Part shown: one piece after another, positions 28,001 to 37,069 of the stretch
How positions within the stretch are numbered: position 1 is the first letter of the stretch
Layout: every line of letters starts with the position of its first letter
Assembly (NCBI RefSeq): GCF_004104355.1
Contig: NZ_RJLM01000010.1
Coordinates: 1 to 64,000 of the forward strand
DNA from: Photobacterium chitinilyticum
GTDB lineage: Bacteria > Pseudomonadota > Gammaproteobacteria > Enterobacterales > Vibrionaceae
Direction of reading: 5' to 3'
DNA length: 64,000 bases
Notes under the pieces: generated by a model
Told to the model about the DNA's origin: nothing
The model's database searches: none
What the model saw: only the letters and a program-made list of their open reading frames with translations
Translations under genes and position numbers: made by a program

Positions 28001-28974
28001 AAATGCACCTGAACCTACCGGGGTTAGAAAGCGTAGAAGAAGTGCTACCGCGTAAAAAGTATGTACCACAGCGGGAGATACCGCCTGCAACTGATTTTGA
28101 TCGAACCATAATGGCGAATATGCCTGACATTGATCTCTTGCTTGAGGATGCTTGGTTACAGGGCTATCGTCTCGGCAAGGTGTCAGGCAAGTTGCGTCGG
28201 GAAGGCACAATGCTGGAATTGCAGAACCTGCTGATTGACTCCGGAACTACCTCCCTGAGTTTAGATGGCCACTGGATGCTTGACGATGATCAGAATGAGA
28301 CCCATATAGCCTTCGATATTGAAGGTGAAAACAGCTCTGATTTGATGGGACGTTTTGGTGTGTCCGGGGGGATCCAGGGGGCAAAATTTAGCAGCTATGC
28401 CTCTATTCAATGGCAAGGTTCACCATGGGCAATGCACCGTGAAACGTTGACCGGTGAAGTAAAAACAGAAACCGGCAAGGGGCTGATCAGTGAAGTCGGA
28501 GGTGCCGGGCGCTTGCTTGGGCTATTTAGTATTGATTCGATTGTGCGAAAAATGCAGCTCGATTTCTCTGGTATTTTTGATGACGGTCTGGCTTTTAACT
28601 ATATCAGGGGCTCCGGCAGGATTGAAAACGGTCAGTTTGAGAGTGATGATATTAAAATGCAGGCATTGGCCGGTGATATGTTTATTACCGGAAGTGCTAA
28701 CCTTGTAAATGAAACCGTTGATGCAAAAGTGAAGTTTCTTCCTGATTTTACCTCAGGGATACCGGTACTTACTGCTTTTGCTGTGGCACCGCAAACCGCG
28801 ATCTTGGTGTTTGCCATCTCAACGGCACTATCTCCGGTGCTGGATGTATTTACTCAGATCAATTATGCGGTGAAAGGACCGATTGATTCTCCGACGGTAA
28901 CAGAGAAGTCTCGCTTTACTGGCGAGTACACTTTGCCTGAAAAGCTGAAAGAACAACAAAATCAGCCGAAATAA
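25066..28974 (+). CDS. yhdP: YhdP, AsmA-like phospholipid transport protein
   Basis: A very large (1302-residue) inner-membrane-anchored protein of the AsmA-like/TamB superfamily. In E. coli YhdP, TamB and YdbH together move phospholipids to the outer membrane. An N-terminal membrane helix lies at about 12-32, followed by the YhdP domain LPQLNEYREPIRQWAS and a long beta-rich groove-like body. The C-terminal AsmA-type region ends near 1280. The start is GTG 25066, with GAGG upstream. There is no sign of truncation. It is co-oriented with rng and the amidase gene. Confidence 0.93.
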   Translation: MTTVPVRLARGLMWLVLTMLVLAAIAISGLRFYLPQLNEYREPIRQWASEQADMSLEVAHVEGYWRNLGPSLVLQGVSVSASDDPESIVRVGDVEMQLDMLRSAIEMRLVFKDIRIDQLSLDLTRLSGSVFSQVSPSQSVVEETNQASTVKRLEELFFVQLGKFSLRNADITLLSPAGDKKRIDINELKWDGTGGQHLAEGVISIADTHFSQMRVIANLSARRSLPELSGSIYVQTQNLSITPWLNKRMLGGADIIGSNINAEVWLNLQDGKVLKSLARLDDSYLRWREGEEKHEFRIPKGLVGLTPVALAEGKTGWRIDSDQMILQTDKLLWPAFDIAAQWEPERWQVALSRLHLEHLLPFVSFLPEGNTAAEMLSTLQPSGQLQDIRIAANGDQSPRFSASLKGFGMKQWKLLPEVHKLNARLSGSLDGGKAVLVLNDDMLPYGDVFQTPLNITKGEVTAYWQIDDDGWRLWSDQLAVSTPHLSANGQFRLDFPAKAPAWLSFYGEASASNVGETWRYLPTLALGRELTDYLSTAIRGGKADHAQLLWYGELADFPYSKQEGVFQASVSLYDGRFSFDTSWPELTDLKLDLLFENDFLYLDASHAKTMGATASRVTGDAELSEDGHLKLVLDVGAEGQKIRDYMLATPLVDSVGAALTTVQVSGPVTSRFKLDIPFDGSDVRAWGSAQLKDNQIVMDTPPVQLDQVSGSLSFDNDVIKASDIQGMLLAQPVALGFTGKSVETGYQVGVKLGGRWDVATLQQQVEDPLLAHASGSSLWQSTIGVNLYDTGFDYNVDLLAELAAIDSTLPYPLQLSPGTKQQAKLTAHGNAEVLSGIVTVPDATYQAKINLVPERLKLEASELLVGRGKLRSLAQGSHSLRINSDYLDADRWIDLIGEIETKTAQMAQAGQFTTMPEVPLPTRVNARVKKLKMATLNWNDVDLAVRRQPEQWHMILGSREMTGEAFWPDGAPLKVTLEKMHLNLPGLESVEEVLPRKKYVPQREIPPATDFDRTIMANMPDIDLLLEDAWLQGYRLGKVSGKLRREGTMLELQNLLIDSGTTSLSLDGHWMLDDDQNETHIAFDIEGENSSDLMGRFGVSGGIQGAKFSSYASIQWQGSPWAMHRETLTGEVKTETGKGLISEVGGAGRLLGLFSIDSIVRKMQLDFSGIFDDGLAFNYIRGSGRIENGQFESDDIKMQALAGDMFITGSANLVNETVDAKVKFLPDFTSGIPVLTAFAVAPQTAILVFAISTALSPVLDVFTQINYAVKGPIDSPTVTEKSRFTGEYTLPEKLKEQQNQPK

Positions 28975-29014
28975 CGATGGAATGGCGATATTTGTCAGAA
29001 AAAGGAAGTTAATG

Positions 29015-29833
29015 ATGGCAAAAGTGGGCGTTGTACAAATGAATTCAGGAGCCGATCCTGAAACGAACTTGCGGCAACTAAAAAAGAAGCTTAAAGGGTT
29101 GCAGTTGCAAGGGGCTGAGCTGGTTGTTACGCCAGAAAATTGTTTGGTGTTTGGTTCCAGCTCAGATTATCAGCGTCATGCCGAGCTTCTTGGCGAGGGG
29201 CCTTTGCAGGAGGCGCTCTCGGCGCTTACCAAGCAGCTAGGGATTTGGTTGTTGATTGGTTCAATGCCGATCCGCCAGCCTGATGGTGCGATCACCGCAA
29301 CAGCGTTGCTGTTTGATGATATGGGCCAGTGCCGGGCACATTACGATAAGTTACATATGTTTGATGTTGAGATAGAAGACCAGCATCATAGTTATCGGGA
29401 ATCCGATACGTTCCGACCGGGTCAAGAAGTCAAAGTGGTATCCACCCCCTTTGGCAACATCGGATTATCAATCTGTTATGATATCCGGTTCCCGCAGTTA
29501 TATACCGCTCTGAGAGAGCAGGGGGCCGACATTATTGTGGTTCCGGCGGCGTTTACCAAAGTGACCGGCAAGGCTCACTGGGATGTATTATTACGAGCAC
29601 GTGCGGTGGAAACACAGTGCTGGATTGTGGCTGCAGCTCAATGGGGCGAGCACAATGAAGGCCGGGAAACATGGGGTCACTCGATGATAATTGATCCTTG
29701 GGGGCAGGTGGTTGCCTGTCAACAGCAGGGAACCGGTGTACTGACGGCCGATCTGGATTTAAATTTGAGCCAGACCATAAGAACAAACATGCCATTGCTG
29801 CAGCATGCCCGATTAGGTGTGCACCAGCGGTAG
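29015..29833 (+). CDS. Carbon-nitrogen hydrolase, probable deaminated glutathione amidase
   Basis: A nitrilase-superfamily enzyme of 272 residues from ATG 29015; AAGGAAG lies 6 bases upstream, and ATG 29012 is equally close. The catalytic triad is visible: Glu in VTPENCL, Lys in YDKLHMFDV and Cys in [13 protein letters not shown]. The latter two motifs are characteristic of the Nit1/YbeM group, which repairs deaminated glutathione made by transaminases. The exact substrate is inferred. It sits between yhdP and tldD and probably shares their transcript, since the tldD start lies only 22 bp after its stop. Confidence 0.88.
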   Translation: MAKVGVVQMNSGADPETNLRQLKKKLKGLQLQGAELVVTPENCLVFGSSSDYQRHAELLGEGPLQEALSALTKQLGIWLLIGSMPIRQPDGAITATALLFDDMGQCRAHYDKLHMFDVEIEDQHHSYRESDTFRPGQEVKVVSTPFGNIGLSICYDIRFPQLYTALREQGADIIVVPAAFTKVTGKAHWDVLLRARAVETQCWIVAAAQWGEHNEGRETWGHSMIIDPWGQVVACQQQGTGVLTADLDLNLSQTIRTNMPLLQHARLGVHQR

Positions 29834-29855
29834 GTATCTTACAAGAGCAAAGAGA

Positions 29856-31301
29856 ATGACTCTGGAAACTGTAGAAAATACCATGCTGACTCAGTCAGGT
29901 TTGGGACGTGATGAATTAAGTCAAACCCTGGAGCTGATTGCGGCTCGGGATGTGGATTATGCCGATATTTACTTTCAGTCCTGCTGGCACGAATCACTTG
30001 TGCTAGAAGATAGCATTATTAAAGATGGCTCTTTCAACATTGACCGTGGCGTGGGTGTTCGGGCGGTTGCTGGCGAGAAAACGGGTTTTGCCTATTCGGA
30101 TCAGATTAACCTACTGGCATTGACCCAGAGTGCCAGGGCGGCTCGTGGCATCGTTCGCGGTGGCGGAAACGGTAAGGTGCAGGCATTTAGCCCTGTAATT
30201 GCTTCAGGGATCTATGCGCCGATTGATCCGCTGGGTAGCTTTGACAAGCACCAGAAAATTGCGCTGCTTGAAGAGATTGACCGTTATATCCGAACCAAAG
30301 AGCCACTGGTGAAGGAAGTCTCTGTCAGCATAAACGGTGTCTATGAGCAGGTATTGGTTGCAGCATTAGATGGCACCTATGCGGCTGATATTCGTCCGTT
30401 GGTGCGCCTGTCTATCAGTATTCTGATCGAAAAGGGTGATAAACGCGAACATGGCAGTGCCGGTGGTGGCGGTCGCTATGGTTATGAGTATTTCCTCAAT
30501 GAAGAAAATGGCAAGTCCATTGCACTGAACTATGCCGATGAGGCGATTCGCCAGGCTTTGGTCAATGTAGATGCCGATGCGGCACCTGCGGGGACGATGC
30601 CGGTTGTTCTTGGTGCTGGCTGGCCAGGTGTGCTACTGCATGAAGCGGTGGGCCATGGCCTGGAAGGTGACTTTAACCGTAAAGGCTCGTCCATGTTTGC
30701 CGGGCAAATGGGCAAGCAGGTCACCTCGCCATTATGTACGATTGTCGATGATGGCACGCTGGTTGATCGCCGGGGCTCGATTAATATTGACGATGAAGGT
30801 ACGCCGGGTCAGTACAATGTGCTGGTAGAAGGCGGCAAGCTGAAAGGCTATATGCAGGACAAGCTGAATGCACGCCTGATGGGCGTTGCGCCAACGGGGA
30901 ACGGTCGGCGCGAGTCTTACGCGCACCTGCCTATGCCGCGTATGACAAATACGTATATGTTGCCGGGCCAGCATTCGCCGGAAGAGATCATTGCCAGTGT
31001 GAAGCAGGGGATCTATGCGCCCAACTTCGGTGGGGGACAAGTTGATATTACCTCGGGCAAGTTCGTATTCTCGGCCTCAGAAGCATACCTGATCGAAAAC
31101 GGTAAAGTGACGAGACCTATCAAGGGAGCGACCTTGATTGGCAGTGGCATTGAAGCGATGCAGCAAGTCTCGATGGTAGGCAATGACCTTGATATTGACC
31201 GTGGTGTAGGTGTCTGCGGCAAAGCCGGTCAGAGTGTACCGGTTGGTGTCGGCCAGCCAACGTTGAAAGTTGATTCCATGACGGTCGGTGGAACACAGTA
31301 G
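29856..31301 (+). CDS. tldD: Metalloprotease subunit TldD
   Basis: TldD and PmbA (TldE) form a zinc metalloprotease that trims unstructured peptides. In E. coli they mature microcin B17 and degrade the CcdA antitoxin. The preferred start ATG 29856 gives 481 residues, the same as the E. coli protein, and aligns at the N-terminus ([11 protein letters not shown]). The metal-binding motif [11 protein letters not shown] is intact near residue 263. It is the catalytic subunit. A strong terminator follows, and its partner pmbA lies about 840 bp downstream beyond darP. Confidence 0.95.
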   Translation: MTLETVENTMLTQSGLGRDELSQTLELIAARDVDYADIYFQSCWHESLVLEDSIIKDGSFNIDRGVGVRAVAGEKTGFAYSDQINLLALTQSARAARGIVRGGGNGKVQAFSPVIASGIYAPIDPLGSFDKHQKIALLEEIDRYIRTKEPLVKEVSVSINGVYEQVLVAALDGTYAADIRPLVRLSISILIEKGDKREHGSAGGGGRYGYEYFLNEENGKSIALNYADEAIRQALVNVDADAAPAGTMPVVLGAGWPGVLLHEAVGHGLEGDFNRKGSSMFAGQMGKQVTSPLCTIVDDGTLVDRRGSINIDDEGTPGQYNVLVEGGKLKGYMQDKLNARLMGVAPTGNGRRESYAHLPMPRMTNTYMLPGQHSPEEIIASVKQGIYAPNFGGGQVDITSGKFVFSASEAYLIENGKVTRPIKGATLIGSGIEAMQQVSMVGNDLDIDRGVGVCGKAGQSVPVGVGQPTLKVDSMTVGGTQ

Positions 31302-31323
31302 AGTCGTTACTGAACAGAAAATT

Positions 31324-31357
31324 AAAATGCCAGCACTAACAGTGCTGGCATTTTTTT
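31324..31357 (+). terminator. Terminator shared by tldD and darP
   Basis: The stem AAATGCCAGCAC/GTGCTGGCATTT has a 5-base loop and is followed by a T-run on the plus strand; AAAA precedes it, giving a shorter T-run on the minus strand. It lies between convergent tldD and darP. Confidence 0.92.
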
Positions 31358-31387
31358 ATGACATAAATTGTTGCAGAAGATAGAAGC

Positions 31388-31912
31388 TTAATCTTCCAGG
31401 TACAATTCTTTTAGGTACTGGAAGATCTCACGGTACGCTTTTGCCGGCTTGCTCTGCGCCTTTTCTTTGTTCGCCTGGCGAACAAGTTGACGTAGGCGCT
31501 GACGATCGGCTTCCGGATGGTCAACCAGTATTGCATTGATCATGCTATCGCCATTTTCGATCAGCTTATCGCGTTTAAGCTCCAGTTTTTTTAATGCAAC
31601 AGTTGCCTGTGAGTGCTTGTTACGAAGCATATCCAGAGCGGCCTGGATAGGCTCGATTTCGATTTGGCGCATTAGCTTGCCAATTCGTTGCAACTGGCGG
31701 CGACGGGCTTCATTTTTAAAGCGCTGCGCGTCGCGAACGGCATCCATCAGTTCCTCGTCTAGCGGGATTTTTGCCAGTGCATTTGGCTTAAGCTCAACGA
31801 GCTCTTCTCCCAATTTCTGCAGGGCTTCCATGTCGCGTTTCATCTCGGACTTACTTACCCAGATGATTTCTTCTTCCTCTTCCCAAGGGGCTTTTTGGTT
31901 TTTACGGCTCAT
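31388..31912 (-). CDS. darP: Ribosome-associated protein DarP (YjgA)
   Basis: A 174-residue, highly charged, helix-rich protein of the DUF615 family. E. coli DarP binds late 50S assembly intermediates and helps mature the peptidyl transferase centre. The family features [22 protein letters not shown] and the C-terminal [11 protein letters not shown] are present. It is transcribed divergently from pmbA with a 230-bp gap and ends at the terminator shared with tldD. The darP-pmbA divergent pair is a conserved gammaproteobacterial arrangement. Confidence 0.94.
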   Translation of the reverse strand: MSRKNQKAPWEEEEEIIWVSKSEMKRDMEALQKLGEELVELKPNALAKIPLDEELMDAVRDAQRFKNEARRRQLQRIGKLMRQIEIEPIQAALDMLRNKHSQATVALKKLELKRDKLIENGDSMINAILVDHPEADRQRLRQLVRQANKEKAQSKPAKAYREIFQYLKELYLED

Positions 31913-32142
31913 AACTGGCTCACTAAAGAAGGTAATGGGTCTATTTTATCAGTTTAATCATGATTTGGGGCGCAAATTCCTCACAGGCGGTGTTATCCTA
32001 TAAGTAATACTAAATAGAGCACGTATCAGCATAGGCTGGTGTGCTGCTAATCATAATCATGATCTCCATTTCATTAGGTCGTCTGCCAGGGTGTGCTTGG
32101 TAACATATTGAAATAGTTATCACTTTTTGAGTAAGTGAAGGT

Positions 32143-33486
32143 ATGGACGTAAGAGAACAGGTTGCACAGCAGCGTGTAGAGCTGGAAGCGGCAGTCGCCA
32201 GGGCATTAGAGCTGGCGGGCAAGCAGGCTGATGCTGCCGAAGTTGCTATTAATAAAACGACGGGTATTAGCGTTTCTACACGTATGTGTGACGTTGAGAA
32301 TGTGGAGTTTAATAGCGATGGTGCATTGGGGATCACTGTTTACCGCGGTCAACGCAAAGGCAGCGCCTCTACTTCTGATCTGAGTGAGAATGCGATTGCC
32401 CAGACTGTTGCTGCTGCGCTTGATATCGCCCGCTATACGTCCGAAGACCCGTTTGCTGGCCCTGGCCCGAAAGAGCTGATGGCCAAGAATATTCCTGATC
32501 TTGACCTCTTTCACCCTGATGAGCCAGAGCCCGATCATGCTGCCGCTATTGCAATCCAGGCGGAGCAGGCCGCGCTCGATTATGATCCGCGAATCAAGCA
32601 GAGTGACGGTGCGAGCTATGACAGTCACTATGGTATTCGTGTCTATGGCAATAGCCATGGCATGTTGGCCAGCTATGCTTCTAGCCGCCACAGTACCAGC
32701 TGCTGCGTGATTGCCGAAGGCAAAAATGGCGAAATGGAACGGGATTACAGCTATACCACTGCACGCCGAGCTTCTGATTTGTGGCTTCCGGAGCGAGTTG
32801 GTCTACATGCTGCCGAGCGCACTGTTGGCCGTATTGATCCGCAGAAGCTGTCGACTCGCGAGGCTCCTATTATGTTTTCCGCCGATGTGGCGACCGGGCT
32901 TTTTGGCCACTTGGTGATGGCTATCAGTGGTTCTAATTTATACCGTAAGTCATCTTTCTTACTGGATAAGCTGGGGGAGCAGATTTTCCCTGAGTGGATG
33001 AATATCAGTGAGCGTCCGCATATTCTTCGTGGTATGGCGAGTACACCTTTCGACAGTGAAGGCCTGGCAACCTATGATCGTGAAATTATTCAAGATGGTA
33101 TCTTGCAGACATATTTGATGACCAGTTATGCTGCTCGTAAACTGGGTCGTCAGCCAACTGGCCATGCCGGTGGCATTCATAACTGGCAAGTTAAGTCGAC
33201 AGGCGAAGATTATGCCCAGATGTTGAAAAAAATGGATCGTGGCCTGTTGGTAACCGAGCTGATGGGGCAGGGGGTTAATATTGTTACGGGTGATTACTCT
33301 CGCGGCGCAGCTGGTTTCTGGGTTGAAAATGGCGAAATTCAATTCCCGGTTAGCGAAGTCACGATTGCCGGTAACCTAAAAGACATGATGCAAAATATTG
33401 TTGCGATTGGTACGGATACCGAAACCCGTAGTCAGATCCAGACCGGTTCTATGTTGCTGGATACGATGAAAATCGCGGGTGAGTAG
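32143..33486 (+). CDS. pmbA: Metalloprotease subunit PmbA (TldE)
   Basis: A 447-residue partner of TldD. PmbA lacks the HEAxGH zinc motif, as seen here, and contributes the second half of the heterodimeric protease. Family segments include [21 protein letters not shown] near the N-terminus and GHAGGIHNW and [17 protein letters not shown] near the C-terminus. The gene is monocistronic, ending in a strong terminator shared with mgtE. Confidence 0.95.
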   Translation: MDVREQVAQQRVELEAAVARALELAGKQADAAEVAINKTTGISVSTRMCDVENVEFNSDGALGITVYRGQRKGSASTSDLSENAIAQTVAAALDIARYTSEDPFAGPGPKELMAKNIPDLDLFHPDEPEPDHAAAIAIQAEQAALDYDPRIKQSDGASYDSHYGIRVYGNSHGMLASYASSRHSTSCCVIAEGKNGEMERDYSYTTARRASDLWLPERVGLHAAERTVGRIDPQKLSTREAPIMFSADVATGLFGHLVMAISGSNLYRKSSFLLDKLGEQIFPEWMNISERPHILRGMASTPFDSEGLATYDREIIQDGILQTYLMTSYAARKLGRQPTGHAGGIHNWQVKSTGEDYAQMLKKMDRGLLVTELMGQGVNIVTGDYSRGAAGFWVENGEIQFPVSEVTIAGNLKDMMQNIVAIGTDTETRSQIQTGSMLLDTMKIAGE

Positions 33487-33500
33487 GACCCAGATTCAAA

Positions 33501-33530
33501 CAAAAGCGAGAGCCGAGGCTCTCGCTTTTG
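33501..33530 (+). terminator. Bidirectional terminator between pmbA and mgtE
   Basis: A near-perfect 13-14 bp stem CAAAAGCGAGAGCC/GGCTCTCGCTTTTG has a minimal loop. TTT follows on both strands, so it can serve both convergent genes. Confidence 0.9.
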
Positions 33531-33551
33531 TTTATTAGCTTCTCAATCCCT

Positions 33552-34910
33552 TTAGACGAGGAATACTGTCGCCAAGCCCAAAAACACCGATAGGCCGATG
33601 ATATCGGTAATGGTTGTCAGCGCCATCCCGCCCGCCAGAGCCGGATCGATATTGAGCTTCTTCAGCAGGATTGGAATACAAACCCCAGCGACTCCCGCAA
33701 CCAGCAAGTTGGTCATCATGGCCCCGGCAATGATCAGCCCGAGTATCAGGTTGCCTTTCCATACGACGACGACACCGCCAATGATGGCTGCCCAGAGGAT
33801 ACCGTTGATCAGGCCGACCCGGGCTTCCTTGCTGAGTAGCCAGCGGGTGTTGGTTTCACCGATATGGCCGACAGCCAGTCCCCGGATCACCAAGGCGACG
33901 GTTTGGTTGCCTGCAACTCCCCCCATCGACGGAACGATAGTCATCAGAATCGCAATCGCCGCCATTTGGTCGAGCGTTTCTTCAAAGAGGTTCGATACCG
34001 AGGCTGCCGCTAGTGCTGCCAGCACATTGACGCCGAGCCAGATGCTTCTACGTCGGGCTGATTTCATGACTGGCGCGAAAGTATCTTCGTCATCGTCCAA
34101 ACCCGCCATACTCATCATTGAGTGTTCGGCATCTTCACGAATAATATCGACAACATCATCAATGGTGATACGGCCAACCAAGTGGTTGTCGAGATCGACA
34201 ACCGGTGCCGAGAGCCAGTTTCGCCGTTCAAAGAGATTGGCGACCTCACTGTCGTCCATCTCTACCGAGATGGCCTCGTCAGCGTCCTCCATGACCTCTT
34301 GGACTTCAATATCCGGCTGGGTTGTGATCAGGGTTGATAGCGAGAGGTGGCCAATAAGCTGCTCATTTTGATCGACTACGTACAGGGCATCAGTTGCTTC
34401 CGGCAGTTCCCCTTTCATACGGAGGTAACGTAAAACCACATCAGCCGTTACATCGCCACGAATGGTAATGAAGTCGGTGCTCATCATACCGCCGGCAGTT
34501 TCTTCGGGGTAGGCCAGAGCCTTTTCTACCCGGTGGCGGTCAGTGGCATCCATTTGAGCCAGTACTTTCTGATATTTGCCATCAGGCAGGCTACGCAGTA
34601 CATAGGCTACATCATCGGTTTCCATTCCCTCGGTTACGGCAGCCAGCTTTTCTGGCTCCATTTGCGAGACAATACCGTCTTTTACATCCTCTGAAAGTTC
34701 ATCGAGGATCTCACCTTGCTCTTCGGGATCGGTTAGCTGCCATAATACCTGGCGTTCTTTGGGCGGAGAGGCTTCCAACAGGTGAGCGATATCCTCCGGC
34801 TCCATATCCTGAAGCATTCGGCGGACATGGACAAACATGCCATTTTCAAGCGCTTGATTGACTTCTTGTAACGTCTGGTGCGTCTGATCTTGTTCTAATA
34901 CATCCGCCAT
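33552..34910 (-). CDS. mgtE: Magnesium transporter MgtE
   Basis: Mg2+ channel/transporter of 452 residues with the full domain series. The N-terminal helical domain (about 35-135) has the MEPEDIAHLLE repeat. Two CBS domains follow (about 140-260), then a connecting helix and five membrane helices at about 285-450 with the pore motif MGGVAGNQTVALVIRG. The cytosolic domains close the pore when Mg2+ is high. It stands alone on the minus strand, downstream of ptsO but separated by 228 bp and a likely terminator. I see no M-box riboswitch in that gap. Confidence 0.95.
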   Translation of the reverse strand: MADVLEQDQTHQTLQEVNQALENGMFVHVRRMLQDMEPEDIAHLLEASPPKERQVLWQLTDPEEQGEILDELSEDVKDGIVSQMEPEKLAAVTEGMETDDVAYVLRSLPDGKYQKVLAQMDATDRHRVEKALAYPEETAGGMMSTDFITIRGDVTADVVLRYLRMKGELPEATDALYVVDQNEQLIGHLSLSTLITTQPDIEVQEVMEDADEAISVEMDDSEVANLFERRNWLSAPVVDLDNHLVGRITIDDVVDIIREDAEHSMMSMAGLDDDEDTFAPVMKSARRRSIWLGVNVLAALAAASVSNLFEETLDQMAAIAILMTIVPSMGGVAGNQTVALVIRGLAVGHIGETNTRWLLSKEARVGLINGILWAAIIGGVVVVWKGNLILGLIIAGAMMTNLLVAGVAGVCIPILLKKLNIDPALAGGMALTTITDIIGLSVFLGLATVFLV

Positions 34911-35046
34911 TGGTCGTGGTACCCCAAATTACTCTGATGCCGGCCGCAATAAGCTGAATACTAACGCAATAGTGTAGTGGTTGTCTCACCAGATCTGAGA
35001 GGAAATAAAGATTTAATCTGCAAGAGGAATAAGAGATCTTACCAGG

Positions 35047-35091
35047 AAAAAAAAGATTATGGTGTGGTTCGGCTGAAATGAGCTCATAATC
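35047..35091 (-). terminator. Probable terminator of the rpoN-ptsO cluster
   Basis: On the minus strand, GATTATG/CATAATC form a 7-bp stem with a long loop, followed by eight T (the A-run at 35047-35054). It lies 48 bases beyond the ptsO stop. The stem is AT-rich, so efficiency may be moderate. Confidence 0.55.
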
Positions 35092-35138
35092 ATTCTTTTT
35101 ATCTGCCTGATTGGCGAAGTTATACAGGGTTCCGGCGA

Positions 35139-35414
35139 CTAGTTTTCTTCGTCAAAGCCGGCTTCGATCAGCTCAGACACAGCAGATAATGCGGCTTCGG
35201 CATCATTACCGTCGGCACTGACACAGATTTGCTGACCCTGAGCCGATTCAAGCATCAACAGCCCCATCACGCTGTCAGCGGTGGCACTTTTCTCGTCATT
35301 GCTGATGGTGATTGTGGCTTCAAAGCTTTGCGCTAATTCAACCAGCTTGATGGCTGCACGGGCATGCAGGCCAAGGCGGTTTTTGATAAATAGCTGGCGG
35401 CTTAGTGTGCTCAT
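35139..35414 (-). CDS. ptsO: Phosphocarrier protein NPr of the nitrogen PTS
   Basis: A 91-residue HPr-like protein that passes phosphate from PtsP (EI-Ntr) to PtsN (EIIA-Ntr). The phosphorylation site is the His in [10 protein letters not shown] near residue 17, and the [10 protein letters not shown] region is typical. It is the last gene of the rpoN cluster and overlaps rapZ by 4 bp. Together with ptsN in the same cluster it forms two of the three nitrogen-PTS components; ptsP is not in the window. Confidence 0.94.
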   Translation of the reverse strand: MSTLSRQLFIKNRLGLHARAAIKLVELAQSFEATITISNDEKSATADSVMGLLMLESAQGQQICVSADGNDAEAALSAVSELIEAGFDEEN

Positions 35415-36262
35415 GGGGTTGCTTCCAGCGTACGGTGGCGAATCTGGATCTGGTGGCCTTCATAGCGAAAATGCTCTGCCAGCTGCTGGGCAACGTATAC
35501 TGAGCGGTGCTGGCCGCCGGTACAACCAATTGCAACAGTCAGGTAGCTGCGATTGTTTTTTTCCAGCATAGGTAGCCAGGTCTCGATGAAATTACGGATC
35601 TGGTAGATCAGCTGATTCACTTCTGGATGACCGGAAAGAAACTCCTTAACGCCTTGGTCCAGGCCGGTTAATGGCTTGAGCTCAGGAACCCAGTGAGGAT
35701 TTGGCAAGAAACGTACATCGAACACGTAGTCGGCATCTGTCGGAAGCCCATGTTTGAAGCCAAAGGATTCGAACACGATGATCAGCTCGCGTGCATCACG
35801 GCCCAAGACGCGAGAACGTACCATTTCACTTAAATCATGAATGGATTTGTTGGTGGTATCAATCACCAGGTCGGCATGTGCTTTTAGTTCTGTCAGGCGG
35901 GCACTTTCTGATTGGATTGCCTGTTCCAAACTCATGTTGTCCCGTGATAACGGGTGCAGGCGACGGGTTTCGCTATAGCGCTTAACCAACTCTTTGTCAT
36001 CGGCATCAAGGTAAATCACATTGACATCCAACTGGTCACTGAGAGAGTCCAGTGTCTTGCGGATTTGTTCAGGCTCATCGGGCATATTGCGAACGTCGAT
36101 ACTCACCGCAATATCTTGCTGGTTACTGTCGACCGTTTTGACAAGCTGAGGCAGCAGGTTCACCGGGAGGTTATCAACACAGTAATAGCCCAGATCCTCC
36201 AGTACCCGCAGGGCAATGGATTTTCCTGAACCAGAACGTCCGCTTACGACCATTAACATCAT
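35411..36262 (-). CDS. rapZ: RNase adapter protein RapZ
   Basis: An RNA-binding protein of 283 residues that, in enterobacteria, brings the small RNA GlmZ to RNase E and so tunes glucosamine-6-phosphate synthase. Walker A GRSGSGKS lies near residue 8, and a Walker B-like motif and the C-terminal RNA-binding domain ([12 protein letters not shown]) are present. The small-RNA role is inferred for this organism. The gene lies 40 bp after ptsN and overlaps ptsO. Confidence 0.95.
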   Translation of the reverse strand: MMLMVVSGRSGSGKSIALRVLEDLGYYCVDNLPVNLLPQLVKTVDSNQQDIAVSIDVRNMPDEPEQIRKTLDSLSDQLDVNVIYLDADDKELVKRYSETRRLHPLSRDNMSLEQAIQSESARLTELKAHADLVIDTTNKSIHDLSEMVRSRVLGRDARELIIVFESFGFKHGLPTDADYVFDVRFLPNPHWVPELKPLTGLDQGVKEFLSGHPEVNQLIYQIRNFIETWLPMLEKNNRSYLTVAIGCTGGQHRSVYVAQQLAEHFRYEGHQIQIRHRTLEATP

Positions 36263-36302
36263 GGCTGGTATACCTTAAATGACGGGAGTGGAGTGGTGAC
36301 CA

Positions 36303-36752
36303 TTATGAATCACAGGTTAGGATTTGATAAAGCTCTTCATCGCTTTTTGCGGTGCGCAGCTGTTTGCAGACTTGTTTATTGCTCAGCTTTTCGGCCATGC
36401 TGGACAGTGTTTTCAGATGCTCTTTGCATTGTGCATCAGGGACCAACAAGGCAAAGAGTAAATCGACAGGCTGGTTGTCAATGGCATCAAACTGGATTGG
36501 GTCCATGCATTGGATCAGCACGGCAATGGCCTGATCACTGTTATTGATCCGTCCGTGGGGGATCGCGATACCGTTGCCTATACCTGTGCTGCCCATTTTT
36601 TCGCGGCTGAGCATACACTCAAACAGCGGTTGGGGATTCTGGTCTAGGTGTTCAGCCGCAATTTCGCTGATGATTTCCAGCGCGCGTTTTTTGCTGGAGC
36701 AGTGAACTGCACTCTTGGTGCAGTCCAGGCTCAATACAGTACTCAGTTGCAT
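36303..36752 (-). CDS. ptsN: Nitrogen PTS EIIA component PtsN
   Basis: A 149-residue EIIA-Ntr protein. The phosphorylated His is in GIAIPHGR near residue 66. In E. coli its phosphorylation state controls potassium transport and other targets. It lies 2 bp after hpf on the minus strand, within the conserved rpoN-hpf-ptsN-rapZ-ptsO order. Confidence 0.95.
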   Translation of the reverse strand: MQLSTVLSLDCTKSAVHCSSKKRALEIISEIAAEHLDQNPQPLFECMLSREKMGSTGIGNGIAIPHGRINNSDQAIAVLIQCMDPIQFDAIDNQPVDLLFALLVPDAQCKEHLKTLSSMAEKLSNKQVCKQLRTAKSDEELYQILTCDS

Positions 36753-36754
36753 GA

Positions 36755-37048
36755 TTAGTGGCTATTGAGTTTATCTTTGTGTTTGTTTAATTGACGGACC
36801 AGTTTATCAGTTAATGCATCAATAGCGGCATACATATTTTCAGAATCCGCTTTTGCGTGGATTTCCCCCGCGTTAATATGCAAGGTCGCTTCAGCCACCT
36901 GTTGTAATTTTTCAACATTCAGAATCACATGGACACTATTAATCTTATCAAAAAAGCGTTCCAGCTTATCGAACTTGGTCGTTACGTATTCACGTAGAGA
37001 CGGGGTAATTTCGACATGGTGCCCTGTGAGATTAATTTGCATAGACAT
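36755..37048 (-). CDS. hpf: Ribosome hibernation promoting factor Hpf (short form)
   Basis: A 97-residue short HPF of the YhbH/RaiA family with the MSMQINLTGHHVEITPSLREYV start and basic KFDKLERFF. It binds the 30S decoding region and favours 100S dimers in stationary phase with RMF; rmf is not in the window. It follows rpoN by 21 bp and lacks the long C-terminal dimerisation tail. Confidence 0.94.
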   Translation of the reverse strand: MSMQINLTGHHVEITPSLREYVTTKFDKLERFFDKINSVHVILNVEKLQQVAEATLHINAGEIHAKADSENMYAAIDALTDKLVRQLNKHKDKLNSH

Positions 37049-37069
37049 CTTCCTTCTGTTGGCGTCTGA

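Noticed and set aside
32206-32691. A 161-codon minus-strand frame inside pmbA
   Set aside because: Shadow of pmbA, with arginine/isoleucine-rich nonsense composition.
33598-34371. A 257-codon open frame on the plus strand opposite mgtE
   Set aside because: It mirrors the intact, well-conserved mgtE frame and its translation is Ser/Thr/Ile-rich with no recognisable domain. It is an antisense shadow.
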